Shown: in pieces, positions 43,751 through 53,015 of the stretch | Layout of the letters: each line of letters opens with the position of its first letter | Position numbering within the stretch: the first letter of the stretch is position 1 | Source: Leptotrichia buccalis C-1013-b | GTDB lineage: Bacteria; Fusobacteriota; Fusobacteriia; Fusobacteriales; Leptotrichiaceae | Assembly (NCBI RefSeq): GCF_000023905.1 | Contig: NC_013192.1 | Coordinates: forward strand, 1,488,001-1,552,000 | Length of the DNA: 64,000 nucleotides | Reading direction: 5' to 3' | Notes under the pieces: generated by a model | What the model was told of the DNA's origin: nothing | Database searches by the model: none | What the model saw: the letters and a program-made list of their open reading frames with translations, nothing else | Translations under genes and position numbers: made by a program

Positions 43751-44767
43751 ATGTTAAAAAATAATAATCAAACTGAACTAGTTAAGTTTATATCAAATTT
43801 GAAAAATAAAATTATAAATGAAAAATATGAGATAACTCGTAAAGAAGCAATCTTTTTATCAAAAATTCCTAATAACGATATGGAAACTTTAAATATACTT
43901 TTTGAAGCAGCAAATCAAATTAGAGAAAAATTTTGTGGAGAGAATTTTGATTTATGCACTATTATTAACGCAAAATCTGGGAAATGCTCTGAAAATTGCA
44001 AATACTGTGCACAATCAATTCATTTTAAAACAGCAGTAAATGTCTATGGTCTTATTCCAAAAGAAACGGCACTTTGTGAAGCTAAAAGAAATGAAAATGA
44101 AGGTGCTCATAGATTTTCACTTGTGACAAGCGGTAGAGGATTTAATGGAAATGAAAAAGAATTAAATGACTTGGTTGAAATTTATGAATTTATACGAGAA
44201 CACACTGATAAATTAAGTCTTTGTGCTTCTCACGGCATTTGTACAAAAGAAGCATTACAAAAATTGGCTAATGCAGGTATTTCAATGTATCATCATAATT
44301 TAGAAACATCGAGAAGATTTTATCCTAATGTCTGTACATCTCACACTTATGATGATAGAATTAATACGATAAAAAATGCAAAAGCAATTGGACTAAATGT
44401 TTGCAGCGGAGGAATATTTGGTTTAGGAGAAACTATTGAAGATAGAATTGATATGGCATTTGATTTAAAAGAATTGAAAGTCAATTCTGTTCCGATAAAT
44501 ATTTTAACTCCGATTCCTGGGACTCCATTTGAAAATAATGAAGCATTAGAACCATTAGAAATCTTAAAGACTATATCTATTTATCGTTTTATTATGCCCA
44601 AAACTCATTTAAGATATGCTGGAGGAAGAATTAAATTAGGAAAATATGTAAAAACTGGTTTAAAATGTGGAATCAATTCCGCACTTACAGGAAATTTCTT
44701 AACAACTACAGGAACAACAATAGAAAAAGATAAAAATATGATAACAGAATTAGGCTATAAAATTTAA
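43751..44767 (+). CDS. bioB: Biotin synthase
   Basis: A 338-residue radical-SAM enzyme converting dethiobiotin to biotin. The cluster motif CSENCKYC has Cys79, 83 and 86. SHGICTKEAL, MYHHNLETSRRFYPNVCTSH and NVCSGGIFGLGE are BioB signatures including auxiliary-cluster cysteines. I start at ATG 43751 with AGGAAAGG upstream, rather than a TTG at 43724. No bioA, bioD or bioF is present, so uptake of precursor or of biotin itself by BioY is implied, if those genes are absent elsewhere too. Confidence 0.92.
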   Translation: MLKNNNQTELVKFISNLKNKIINEKYEITRKEAIFLSKIPNNDMETLNILFEAANQIREKFCGENFDLCTIINAKSGKCSENCKYCAQSIHFKTAVNVYGLIPKETALCEAKRNENEGAHRFSLVTSGRGFNGNEKELNDLVEIYEFIREHTDKLSLCASHGICTKEALQKLANAGISMYHHNLETSRRFYPNVCTSHTYDDRINTIKNAKAIGLNVCSGGIFGLGETIEDRIDMAFDLKELKVNSVPINILTPIPGTPFENNEALEPLEILKTISIYRFIMPKTHLRYAGGRIKLGKYVKTGLKCGINSALTGNFLTTTGTTIEKDKNMITELGYKI

Positions 44768-44877
44768 AGATTTTTTATGAATCTTGTGTAGTTCTATATA
44801 TCTTAATACTATTCCCCATTAAAATATAGATTTGTTATAACTTCTGTTTTATAAGAAGTTAAGCTCTCTTTTTAGAA

Positions 44878-45215
44878 AATAAATAAAAAGAAAAAAGGCT
44901 ATCTCAAGATTTTTGAGAAAGCCATTTTTTTATAGCTTTTGATTTAAATTATTTTTTATCTTCTTTGCTGTCTTGTTTGCTGTTGTGAATAATTAAAAGC
45001 TTCTAATTTCATAGAAATATTTTTTTCTTTTCCATTTGATGATACTTTTAGATTGACTGTTTCACCAATTTTCTTAGCTGCAAGCTCTCCAATAAATGCC
45101 CCTGCTGATGTTACACGTTTTCCGTTAATTTCTAAAATTATGTCATTTGCCTTAAGTCCGTATTTTGCTGCTGGCGAATTTGGATAAACCTGTTGCACTA
45201 AAATTCCTGTTGAAT
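44878..45215 (-). repeat. Direct repeat of the htrA 3' end and terminator, right (native) copy
   Basis: The native terminator and 3' coding part of htrA that is repeated, in degraded form, at 42633-42935. Confidence 0.75.
44890..44931. terminator. Terminator between bioB and htrA
   Basis: GGCTATCTCAAG and TTTTTGAGAAAGCC form a strong stem flanked by A and T runs on both sides, so it can work for both converging genes. Confidence 0.75.
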
Positions 45216-46098
45216 GTGAAATTCTTCTTTCCTTTTTAATTTCTTCCGTTAAGTCAAGTACAGAAATTCCAATATATGGACGTTCATATTTTCCTATTTT
45301 AACTATTGAATCTTTTACATTTTCAGCCAAATTTGAAGGAATTGCAAAACTTAGTCCAACACTTCCACCATTTGTAGAATAGATCGCCGTATTTACCCCG
45401 ATAACATCTCCATTTATATTAAGAAGTGGTCCTCCACTATTTCCCTGGTTAATAGAGGCATCTGTTTGAATAAAGTTTTCTACCTGTTCAATTCCTAATG
45501 AACTTCTTCCAGAAGCTCCAATTACTCCTACTGTCATCGAACTGTTAAGTCCTAATGGATTTCCAAATGCAATTGCCCAGTGTCCAATTTTTATATTATC
45601 TGAGTCAGCAAATTTTAATGGTTTAAATGTTCTATTTGCATTTACTTTTAAAATTGCAATATCTACTTCTGGAGATGTTCCAACTAATTTTGCCAAATAT
45701 TCATGTCCGTCAGATAATTTTACATAAATTTCATCTGCTCCGTCAATAACGTGATTATTTGTCATCATATATCCGTCACTTGAAATTATAAATCCTGAAC
45801 CTAAACTTCCTGATTCACGTCTTTGCTGTCTTCTTCCAGACGTTCCGAATAAAAATGCCTCAAGTGGATTATAAGTTTCAACTACAATCGTTTTCTTTGT
45901 TCTTATATTTACAACAGAATCTTTTGCCTTATCATAAACTGCTGCAAAGGCATCTTGTGCACTATACATATCACTTGATACATTTGTATTTTGAATAATC
46001 TGTTTATTTTGTAAAATATTAGTTTCTTTTGTAGCCGCTGCACTTGCTGTAAGTGCTGCTGTTAAAAATGATAGAGTTATAAATTTTCTCAATTTCAT
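44956..46098 (-). CDS. HtrA/DegP-family serine protease
   Basis: A 380-residue secreted trypsin-like protease/chaperone. It has a signal peptide (MKLRKFITLSFLTAALTASA). The catalytic triad is His in MMTNNHVIDGADE, Asp in VDIAILKVN, and Ser in NQGNSGGPLL. It has a single PDZ domain (GILVQQVYPNSPAAKYGLKA, VTSAGAFIGELAAKK) and a short Gln/Arg-rich tail. One PDZ domain resembles DegS or Gram-positive HtrA rather than two-PDZ DegP. It acts on misfolded envelope proteins. AAGGAG precedes the ATG. Its 3' end is duplicated beyond bioYB. Confidence 0.9.
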   Translation of the reverse strand: MKLRKFITLSFLTAALTASAAATKETNILQNKQIIQNTNVSSDMYSAQDAFAAVYDKAKDSVVNIRTKKTIVVETYNPLEAFLFGTSGRRQQRRESGSLGSGFIISSDGYMMTNNHVIDGADEIYVKLSDGHEYLAKLVGTSPEVDIAILKVNANRTFKPLKFADSDNIKIGHWAIAFGNPLGLNSSMTVGVIGASGRSSLGIEQVENFIQTDASINQGNSGGPLLNINGDVIGVNTAIYSTNGGSVGLSFAIPSNLAENVKDSIVKIGKYERPYIGISVLDLTEEIKKERRISHSTGILVQQVYPNSPAAKYGLKANDIILEINGKRVTSAGAFIGELAAKKIGETVNLKVSSNGKEKNISMKLEAFNYSQQQTRQQRR

Positions 46099-46221
46099 AT
46101 CTAAAATCTCCTTTTCTATAAACTTTATATTTCTTAAATTTATATTTAAATAGATGTTACTTATTTTACTACTATTATCTTAGAAAAAATAATATTATAT
46201 TTTTTTTTACTCTTAGTTTTA

Positions 46222-46479
46222 TCAAAATCCTCCAATTGAAACTGCTCTAACTAGCAGGGATTTTACTAAATCCAACACGATTAATCCAATAATCGCTGAA
46301 ATATCCAAATTCATATTTCCAATTGGGATTACTATTTTAAACATTTTTAAATATGGATCTGTAAATTTTCGTATCCATTGAAAAATTGATATTTGATTAT
46401 AAGGATCAATCCATGAACCTAAAATATTTAATAAAATAAGAAAAGAGTATAAATCAAATATTTTTAATATTAAATACAT
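46222..46479 (-). CDS. YggT-family membrane protein
   Basis: An 85-residue protein with two membrane helices. The family pattern is seen in LLNILGSWIDPYNQISIFQW and LTDPYLK-like FTDPYLKMFKIVIPIGNMNL. Usual members have one or two such repeats; this is the single-repeat form. YggT proteins occur near division and osmotic-tolerance genes; the function is unclear. AGGAGG precedes the ATG, and a hairpin separates it from pgsA. Confidence 0.85.
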   Translation of the reverse strand: MYLILKIFDLYSFLILLNILGSWIDPYNQISIFQWIRKFTDPYLKMFKIVIPIGNMNLDISAIIGLIVLDLVKSLLVRAVSIGGF

Positions 46480-46504
46480 ATTATAAAAAACCTCCTAAAA
46501 ATTT

Positions 46505-46537
46505 AACCTTGAAATAATTTTTCTTATCTCAAGGTTT
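46505..46537 (-). terminator. Hairpin between pgsA and yggT
   Basis: AACCTTGA and TCAAGGTT form an 8-bp stem; the minus-strand T-run is short and broken. It could be a partial terminator, or a processing site within one operon. Confidence 0.45.
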
Positions 46538-46547
46538 CTATTTTTTA

Positions 46548-47102
46548 TTATTTATTTAAAACATTTTTACATTTTAACACATATTCAACTCCTGAAACTA
46601 CAGTTAATATTAATGGAATTAACAATAATATGTTATTTACTGTAGAACTAAAAGGTATTAAAATTATTAACGTAAGTGCAATCATTTGAGTTGCAGTTTT
46701 CCATTTTCCAAGACTCTCAGCTGCAATGACAACTCCTTCAGCCGCCACAATTGAACGAAGCCCCGTTATCAGTAATTCTCTGAATATTATGATTATTACA
46801 AACCACAGGCTAATTTGACTGAATTTTGCAAGTGTAACCAAAGCCGAAATAACAAGGATTTTATCTGCCAATGGATCTAGCAGTTTTCCTAAATTTGTAA
46901 TCAAATTATATTTTCTTGCGATTTTTCCGTCATAATAATCTGTGATAGCTGCTCCTACAAAAATAATTGCTGCAAATACTCTCATTGTCATAGTAATCCC
47001 TGTTTTATCTGTATATTCCAGAGCTAAACTCAGGAAAATCACAAACGGGATAACTAGAACCATTCTTAATATAGCCAATTTATTAGGTAAATTCATTTTC
47101 AT
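46548..47102 (-). CDS. pgsA: CDP-diacylglycerol-glycerol-3-phosphate 3-phosphatidyltransferase
   Basis: An integral membrane enzyme of 184 residues making phosphatidylglycerophosphate. The CDP-alcohol phosphotransferase motif is YYDGKIARKYNLITNLGKLL followed by DPLADK, with all the Asp and Gly residues. Several membrane helices follow. I choose ATG 47102, since AAGGAGC lies ten bases upstream, not the GTG at 47111 that nearly touches it. It lies 42 bp after pnp on the same strand. Confidence 0.9.
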   Translation of the reverse strand: MKMNLPNKLAILRMVLVIPFVIFLSLALEYTDKTGITMTMRVFAAIIFVGAAITDYYDGKIARKYNLITNLGKLLDPLADKILVISALVTLAKFSQISLWFVIIIIFRELLITGLRSIVAAEGVVIAAESLGKWKTATQMIALTLIILIPFSSTVNNILLLIPLILTVVSGVEYVLKCKNVLNK

Positions 47103-47144
47103 CCGTTTCACGCTCCTTTGTAATTTATAATTAGTTTTATTGCT

Positions 47145-49247
47145 TTATTGCTTTAATGCTTTCATGCTCAAGTTAAATTTATCTTCGTTTTCCATTGAAA
47201 TTACCTTAACTCTCACATTTTGCCCTTCTTTTAGTGCATCTTCAGTCTTTTCAACTCTCTTGTTACTTATTTCAGAAATATGTAAAAGCCCTTCTTTACC
47301 AGGTAATACTTCCACAAATGCACCAAATTTCATCAGTTTTGTAACTTTTCCTTCATAAATTGTATTTAATTCAACTGACTGAGTTTGTCTTTTTACAAGT
47401 TCCAATGCTTTTTTCATATTTTCAGATTCTTTTCCAAAAATCGAAACAGTTCCGTCATCTTCAATATCTATTGAAACTCCTGTTTCATCAATAATCGCTC
47501 TAATTACTTTTCCACCTGGTCCGATAAGTCCAGCAATTTTGTCAGGACTAATTTTCAGAATTTCAATTTTTGGTGCATTTTCAGAAACTTCTGCTCTTGG
47601 CTCACTAATTACAGCTTCCATTTTATCAATAATGAACAATCTTCCTTCTAATGCCTGTCTTAAAGCTATTTCCATTATTTCTCTTGTAATTCCTTCAATT
47701 TTTATATCCATTTGAATTGCAGTAATTCCATCTTTTGTCCCTGCAACTTTAAAGTCCATATCTCCCAGATGATCTTCAAGTCCTTGAATATCAGTAAGTA
47801 CCGTAAATGTATCTCCTTCTTTTATAAGTCCCATTGCAATTCCTGCAACTGTGGATTTTATAGGTACTCCAGCAGCCATTAATGCAAGCGAGCCTCCACA
47901 AATTGAAGCCTGTGATGATGACCCATTTGATTCTGTAATTTCAGAAACAAGTCTTACTGTATATGGGAATTTGTCTTGCTCTGGCATAACGTATTTTAAG
48001 GCTCTTTCAGCCAAGTTCCCATGTCCCAGTTCACGACGTCCTGGTGCACGCATAAATCCTGCTTCTCCAACTGAATATGGCGGGAAATTATAGTGAAGGA
48101 AGAATTTTTTACGTGTTTCATCTTCCATTCCATCAATAATTTGCTCGTCTTCCTTGCTTCCAAGCGTTGCAACAACTAATGCCTGAGTTTCTCCACGTGT
48201 GAATAATGCAGAACCGTGTGGCACTGGAAGTGTGTCGATTTCTACATCAATTGGACGGATTTCAGTAGTTTGACGCCCGTCAGCACGATATTGCTTGTAT
48301 AAAATAGCATCTCTGACAAGTCTTTTTTCAACATCTCTATAATATTTCTTAAATTCTTTTTCAAGATTTTCATCAATTTCTTTATCTTCATTTTCAAGTT
48401 TTTGAACATATTTTTCAAAAAGTTCTATTTCTAAGTTATCAATCGCTTCATATTTTTCCAGTTTACCTGGTGTCATTATAGCCTTTTCAACTTCATTTTC
48501 AAAACCGTCAATAAATTCCTTGATTTCAGGATCTACTTCCTTTTTCTCAAATTCATATTTTTGTACATCAAACTGTTCCAAGAATTTGTCTTGCTCTGCA
48601 CAAATTTCCTTAATTTTTTCATGCCCAAACATAATCGCTTCCAGCATAACTTCCTCAGAAACTTCCTTAGCTCCAGCCTCTACCATTGTTACAGCATCTT
48701 TTGTACCTGCAACTGACAATTGAATTTCACTTTCTAACAATTGTTCACCTGTTGGATTCAAGATGTATTCTCCATTAATGTACCCAACTGTAACTCCAGC
48801 CACAGTTCCTGCAAATGGAATATCTGATAATCCTAAAGCGGCAGAAACTCCAATTATAGCAAGGTTTTCTGGATAATTCACTTCATCATAAGAAAGCACC
48901 GTAACTACAATATGTACTGCATTCAAAAATCCTTCCGGAAATAAAGGTCTGATTGGTCTGTCAATCAATCTTGAAATCAAGACTTCATCAGTTCCTGGCT
49001 TAGTTTCCCTTTTTATAAATCCACCTGGAAATTTCCCTGATGCATAAAATTTTTCGATATAATCAACTGTTAAAGGGAAAAAATCCTGCCCCTCCCTGAC
49101 ATCCTTACTTCTAGTCGCTGTAACTAAAAGCATTGTCCCGCCACATTGAACAACAACTGAACCTCCAGCTTGACGTGCGATTTTTCCTGTACTTATTTTA
49201 ATTTTCTGGTTTCCTAAATTAAAACCATAAATTTTCTCTTCAAACAT
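47145..49247 (-). CDS. pnp: Polyribonucleotide nucleotidyltransferase
   Basis: A 700-residue PNPase, the phosphorolytic 3'-5' exoribonuclease. It has two RNase PH domains (first with [12 protein letters not shown]; second with the active-site [18 protein letters not shown] and [20 protein letters not shown]). A KH domain ([20 protein letters not shown]) and an S1 domain ([20 protein letters not shown]) follow. The length is normal. AGGAGG precedes the ATG. rpsO, often upstream, is not here. pgsA and yggT follow on the same strand. Confidence 0.95.
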   Translation of the reverse strand: MFEEKIYGFNLGNQKIKISTGKIARQAGGSVVVQCGGTMLLVTATRSKDVREGQDFFPLTVDYIEKFYASGKFPGGFIKRETKPGTDEVLISRLIDRPIRPLFPEGFLNAVHIVVTVLSYDEVNYPENLAIIGVSAALGLSDIPFAGTVAGVTVGYINGEYILNPTGEQLLESEIQLSVAGTKDAVTMVEAGAKEVSEEVMLEAIMFGHEKIKEICAEQDKFLEQFDVQKYEFEKKEVDPEIKEFIDGFENEVEKAIMTPGKLEKYEAIDNLEIELFEKYVQKLENEDKEIDENLEKEFKKYYRDVEKRLVRDAILYKQYRADGRQTTEIRPIDVEIDTLPVPHGSALFTRGETQALVVATLGSKEDEQIIDGMEDETRKKFFLHYNFPPYSVGEAGFMRAPGRRELGHGNLAERALKYVMPEQDKFPYTVRLVSEITESNGSSSQASICGGSLALMAAGVPIKSTVAGIAMGLIKEGDTFTVLTDIQGLEDHLGDMDFKVAGTKDGITAIQMDIKIEGITREIMEIALRQALEGRLFIIDKMEAVISEPRAEVSENAPKIEILKISPDKIAGLIGPGGKVIRAIIDETGVSIDIEDDGTVSIFGKESENMKKALELVKRQTQSVELNTIYEGKVTKLMKFGAFVEVLPGKEGLLHISEISNKRVEKTEDALKEGQNVRVKVISMENEDKFNLSMKALKQ

Positions 49248-49415
49248 TTTTCCTCCTAAAATTTATTTATTTTTTAAGAAGGGAGCAAATAATAGTAAAA
49301 TCTTTCATCAAATTTTTAATAAAAAACTTTACAATTACTTACTCAAAATACCTTCTTAAAATTTTTATAATTATACCATTTTTTCGTAATTTTTACAAAT
49401 CTAAAAAATTAAAGG

Positions 49416-49479
49416 GACAGAGTAAAAAATATTATCAATTAAAAATTCTTTTTGGCTATTTTTTTAATATTTTAGAATT
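49416..49479 (+). repeat. Degraded solo end of an ISLre2-type element
   Basis: GACAGAGTAAAAAATAT is identical to the outer 17 bp of the inverted repeats at 1252 and 2760. The following bases (TCTTTTTGGCTATTTTTTT) resemble the sequence just inside the left end of that IS. There is no second end or transposase nearby; it is a decayed remnant in the 400-bp gap downstream of the pnp start. Confidence 0.55.
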
Positions 49480-49661
49480 TAGCAATTATATTGAAGTTAA
49501 TTTTTTTGGTAAATACAAATTATTTTTCCCACCATATCTTAAAAATTTATTTTTTTGAAAAGTTTATAAAAAGAAGCCGTACACAAAATTTTTACTCTAT
49601 TGACGAAATAATTTTAAAAAATTTTAAAATTTCACAAAAAAGACACAAATTTTACATAATT

Positions 49662-49689
49662 TTGACAAAATTTATTGATATCATATTCT
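49662..49689 (+). promoter_or_regulatory. Promoter of the small secreted repeat protein
   Basis: TTGACA (49662-49667) and TATTCT (49684-49689) with 16-bp spacing, about 60 bp before the ATG. Confidence 0.5.
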
Positions 49690-49747
49690 TGTCGATAAGG
49701 AAAGACGTAAAAAATAAAATTATAAATAAACAATTGGAGGAATTATT

Positions 49748-50239
49748 ATGAAAAAAATAGGTAAAAAGAAAATTTTAGGACTCGCTTTATTAACATCGTT
49801 ATCAATATTTGCAGGTACTACGCTTACAGCAGCAAATAATGCTAATAAAAAAACTACTACTGCAAATAATACAGCTAATGATGAATGCAGACCACCACAT
49901 AAATTGCGAAAAGACTCAAATGGGAATTTTGTAGATGAAAATGGAAATGTTATAAAAAAACCTAATCCCGCTAAAATTGAAGAATTAAAGAAAAAACTAA
50001 CTAATGGAAAAATTACAAAAGCTGAAGGTGCAGAAATTGCAAAAATGCTCGAAAGAAGAGGCCCTCACGGAAGACCAAATGATAAAGAGGCACCAAAAAG
50101 ATTAACTGATACAGAAATTCAGTCATTAACAAATTCATTAAACAGCGGAAAAGTTTCAAAAGAAGAAGCTGTTAAATTGATTGAGATGCTAAATCATAAA
50201 CCTAGAGGACCTAAACCTGATAATATGCCTTCAAATTAA
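49748..50239 (+). CDS. Secreted protein with two internal repeats
   Basis: A 163-residue protein with a signal peptide ending near TLTAANNANK. An Asn/Thr-rich linker and a KDSNGNFVDENGNVIKKP segment follow. Two homologous units of about 40 residues come next: IEELKKKLTNGKITKAEGAE, then EIQSLTNSLNSGKVSKEEAV, each followed by a Leu-rich helix and a Pro/Gly/Arg/His-rich end. The NGK-x-TK/SK-EE pattern looks like paired helices with an Asn-Gly turn. I do not recognise a family. TGGAGG precedes the ATG. Confidence 0.7.
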   Translation: MKKIGKKKILGLALLTSLSIFAGTTLTAANNANKKTTTANNTANDECRPPHKLRKDSNGNFVDENGNVIKKPNPAKIEELKKKLTNGKITKAEGAEIAKMLERRGPHGRPNDKEAPKRLTDTEIQSLTNSLNSGKVSKEEAVKLIEMLNHKPRGPKPDNMPSN

Positions 50240-50387
50240 CTTGTTAATAAAAATCGTATTAATAATAATGCTAACTGAATAAACTTTACATCTTATTATT
50301 TTACTAAACTAATAAAATCAAATATTTTCAATCTTTAAATAATTATAATATAAAGATAATAATAGAACTATCCTTAAAACTCTAAAA

Positions 50388-50422
50388 AAAAACAGTAAAA
50401 CCTAAAAATTCCACTGTTTTTT
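50388..50422. terminator. Terminator downstream of the secreted repeat protein
   Basis: AAACAGT and ACTGTTT with a loop of about 18 bases, flanked by A and T runs; it lies about 150 bp after the stop. Confidence 0.55.
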
Positions 50423-50479
50423 CATTATCAATTAAATTATTTTAAAATTAACTGAACTACTTAAATTACTTAGATTAAT

Positions 50480-50545
50480 AAATTGCTCTAAATTCTATCC
50501 CACTTCTAAAGTTTTTTCATATTCATTTGGACTTACAAACCCTAT
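50480..50545 (-). pseudogene. IS3-type transposase 3' end relic
   Basis: The minus strand reads KIGFVSPNEYEKTLEVG then a stop. This matches the usual end of IS3/IS150 OrfB proteins (LG-x-x-SPxEYE). Only about 20 codons remain; it is identified from a short motif, so the call is tentative. Confidence 0.35.
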
Positions 50546-50612
50546 CTTGAAACAAGAAATACTTTTTTTATATTTAATTTTATTTATTAATATATTATCA
50601 AGCTAAGTACAA

Positions 50613-50642
50613 CAAAAAATGGGATATAATGTCATATATCCC
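50613..50642 (-). terminator. Terminator of the opuC-like operon
   Basis: GGGATATA and TATATCCC form a perfect 8-bp stem with a six-base loop, followed on the minus strand by ATTTTTT. It lies 25 bp beyond the permease/binding protein stop. Confidence 0.75.
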
Positions 50643-50667
50643 AAGTTCTTTATATATACTCTAATAA

Positions 50668-52188
50668 TTATTTTTTTATCATTCCATTTTTAATCAAATA
50701 TTCCTTTGCCACATCATAAGCCTTTTTCCCATTAACTCCCACTTCAAAGTTCATTTTACGCATTTCATCATCTGTGACTTTATTGTGTAATTTATTCAAG
50801 ATTTGCTCTAATTTCGGATATTTTTTCAAAGTTTCTCTTTTCATTAAAGGAGCTCCCTGATAAGGCGGAAATAAATTCTTGTCATCTTCAAGAACCGTCA
50901 TTTTATACTGTTCCAGCTCACTATCCGTAGAATAAGCATCAATTACATTTATATCTCCGCTTTGCACAGCCACATACCTTAATTTTGGTTCAAATTCCTT
51001 AACATCAGGAAATTCAAAATTATAAAGTTTCTTCATTCCTTTATAACCATCTTCCCTGTCAACAAATTCCCGTGTAAATCCAACTTTTGCCTTGTCCTTC
51101 ACTCGTGCCAAATCCGATATTTTGGTAAGATTATTTTCGCTTGCAAATTTTTTCGAAACTCCAACTGCATAAGTGTTATTGTATGCCATTGGTTTTAACA
51201 GAACCATGTTATATTTTTTCAAAATTCCATTTCTAGCCTGCTCATAAACTTGCTCTTTTATATTGCTGCTTGGCGTTTCGTTAAGGAATGTGAATACTAC
51301 AGTTCCTGTAAATTCAGGATAAATATCAACTTCTCCTGATTTTAAAGCATTAAAGTTAAATGATGTAGTTCCAAAGCCTGATTTTAGTTCCACATCCACA
51401 TTCATTTCATCTTCAATCAGAAGTTTATACATATTTATCAATATTTCCGGCTCTGTTCCCAATTTTCCCGAAATTACAATTTTATCTCTTTTGCTTTGCT
51501 TATTCATAACTAAATTTCCAGCAAAAAATACCATAAATAGAGCAATGAATGAAATTAAAATTATTTTCCAGTTTTTATTTTCCAGTTTCTTTAATACAAA
51601 ATCAAACAGAACTGCTAATAACGCCGATGGAATCGCCCCAAGTAAAATCAAGTCCATATTATTTCTGTCAAGCCCAAGCAAAATCAATTTCCCAAGCCCA
51701 CCTGCACCAATTAACGAAGCAAGTGTCGCTGTTCCAATGATAAGAACTGTCGCTGTACGGATTCCAGCCATAATTACAGGCATCGCAAGTGGCAACTGAA
51801 CCTTAAAAAGCTGTTGGATCTTATTCATGCCCATAGCCCTTGAAGCCACCATATACATTGGATCAACGCCATTTATTCCCGTATATGTATTTCGTAAAAG
51901 TGGAAGCAAGGCATAAATTACAAGTGCTGTAATTGCAGGTTTTCTGCCAATTCCCATTATTGGAATAAGAAGTCCTAGCAAGGCAAGTGATGGAACTGTT
52001 TGCATTACTGCTGTTAGTCCGATAATTATTTCTGCTATTTTCTTTTTATATGTCAAATAAATTCCAAGCGGAATTGCGATAATCAAGGCAATTACAAGTG
52101 CATAAAATGAAATCTGAATATGCTCAAGAACAGCCTTGAAAAACTCCTCTTTACGCTCATAAAATACCTGAAAAAAGTGATTATTCAT
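50668..52188 (-). CDS. OpuC-type osmoprotectant ABC transporter, fused permease and substrate-binding protein
   Basis: A 506-residue fusion. Residues 1-225 form the permease, with six helices and the coupling loop ASRAMGMNKIQQLFKVQLPL. From about 240 on is a substrate-binding domain of the OpuAC class (KIVISGKLGTEPEILINMYK, DIYPEFTGTVVFTFL, YNNTYAVGVSKK). Fused forms like this import glycine betaine, choline or carnitine, or related compounds. ATG 52188 is chosen because GAAGGAG lies just before it; a TTG at 52203 is the alternative. The ATPase partner is at 53148-53990, separated by an oxidoreductase gene. Confidence 0.88.
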   Translation of the reverse strand: MNNHFFQVFYERKEEFFKAVLEHIQISFYALVIALIIAIPLGIYLTYKKKIAEIIIGLTAVMQTVPSLALLGLLIPIMGIGRKPAITALVIYALLPLLRNTYTGINGVDPMYMVASRAMGMNKIQQLFKVQLPLAMPVIMAGIRTATVLIIGTATLASLIGAGGLGKLILLGLDRNNMDLILLGAIPSALLAVLFDFVLKKLENKNWKIILISFIALFMVFFAGNLVMNKQSKRDKIVISGKLGTEPEILINMYKLLIEDEMNVDVELKSGFGTTSFNFNALKSGEVDIYPEFTGTVVFTFLNETPSSNIKEQVYEQARNGILKKYNMVLLKPMAYNNTYAVGVSKKFASENNLTKISDLARVKDKAKVGFTREFVDREDGYKGMKKLYNFEFPDVKEFEPKLRYVAVQSGDINVIDAYSTDSELEQYKMTVLEDDKNLFPPYQGAPLMKRETLKKYPKLEQILNKLHNKVTDDEMRKMNFEVGVNGKKAYDVAKEYLIKNGMIKK

Positions 52189-52230
52189 AATTTTCTCCTT
52201 CAATTTCTAAAATTTAATTATTTAAAGTTC

Positions 52231-52466
52231 AATTAGGATGTATCTAAAAATTTAAAATCTATCTTGTTTTTTATAGTAAAACTACTTTAAGACCAAACCC
52301 AAAGTCTACGAATATTTTACTCAAGCCCTTGGTTTTCATAATTTTAATAGTTCAATTTTACATGGGTTCGAGTATATTTATGGATTGTTATAAAACAATA
52401 TTGTTATTTTTGACTTAAAAAATTTTCAAAAAATCATCATTTTAATAGTTTTCAGCATGCCTAATT
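52231..52466. mobile_element. MITE-like element with IS427-type ends
   Basis: The left end AATTAGGATGTATCTAAAAA and the right end, read inverted, AATTAGGCATGCTGAAAACT are imperfect terminal repeats. They resemble the GGGCGTGTCTGAAAACT end of the IS at 10049. The 236-bp element has no reading frame and contains copy B of the dispersed repeat (52266-52374, minus). Its right 48 bp are repeated inverted at 53102-53150. A non-autonomous element moved by an IS427-type transposase is the likely explanation. Confidence 0.6.
52266..52374 (-). repeat. Dispersed imperfect repeat, copy B
   Basis: Reverse-complement partner of 4444-4551, here inside the MITE-like element. It shares ACTATTAAAA, TTGAGTAAAATA and GGGTTTGGT-type blocks. 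Confidence 0.6.
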
Positions 52467-52496
52467 ATGACTATTTATTTAGAGTTTTATCTAATC

Positions 52497-53015
52497 TTAT
52501 AAATTATTTTCTATATATTCTGCATATTTTTTTGCACTTTCAGCAATTTTTTCATCACTTAAATCAGGCATTACTCCAAATAATGAATAAATCGGCAATT
52601 CAATTCCTTCAACATGAGCTATGCTTAATACAAAAGGTTTTAACACCTCTTTTATTGTCAATCCATTTGTTCCATCATATCTTGATGCAATTCCTCCAGT
52701 TGTGACTGCAATACCTATTTTTTTACCTTTAAGCACTTTATTTTCCCCATAATGAGCTGCCATAAATACTGTATCTATCCATTCTTTAAGTAAAGATGGA
52801 CAATTAAACCAGTATAAAGGAAACTGCAATATTAAAGTCCCTGTTTCAGATAATAATTTTAATTCTTTTTCAACGTCAATTTTTCCATCGGGATATTTTT
52901 CATAAACATTATAAAGCTCTACATTTGATAATTTTTCAGCTTCTTTTTTAAAAGCTTTATTTGCTCTTGAATTTTTCATATCAGGATGTGCCATAACTAC
53001 TAATGTTTTTTTCAT
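52497..53015 (-). CDS. NAD(P)H quinone reductase-like flavoprotein (KefF/MdaB type)
   Basis: A 172-residue flavodoxin-fold oxidoreductase. The N-terminus VVMAHPDMKNSRANKAF is the FMN/FAD phosphate site, LQFPLYWFNCPSLLKEWID is the characteristic flavin/quinone segment, and AVTTGGIASRYDG the second flavin loop. Such enzymes reduce quinones or guard KefC channels. ATG 53015 (AAGGAA upstream) is preferred to 53048. It interrupts an osmoprotectant transporter operon and is framed by 48-bp inverted sequences, so it may have been acquired. Confidence 0.85.
   Translation of the reverse strand: MKKTLVVMAHPDMKNSRANKAFKKEAEKLSNVELYNVYEKYPDGKIDVEKELKLLSETGTLILQFPLYWFNCPSLLKEWIDTVFMAAHYGENKVLKGKKIGIAVTTGGIASRYDGTNGLTIKEVLKPFVLSIAHVEGIELPIYSLFGVMPDLSDEKIAESAKKYAEYIENNL

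Noticed and set aside
49491-49751. Open frame of 86 codons ahead of the small secreted protein, overlapping it by four bases
   Set aside because: No ribosome site at its start, it spans the promoter of the next gene, and its composition (Phe, Lys, Ile runs) is that of translated AT-rich non-coding DNA.
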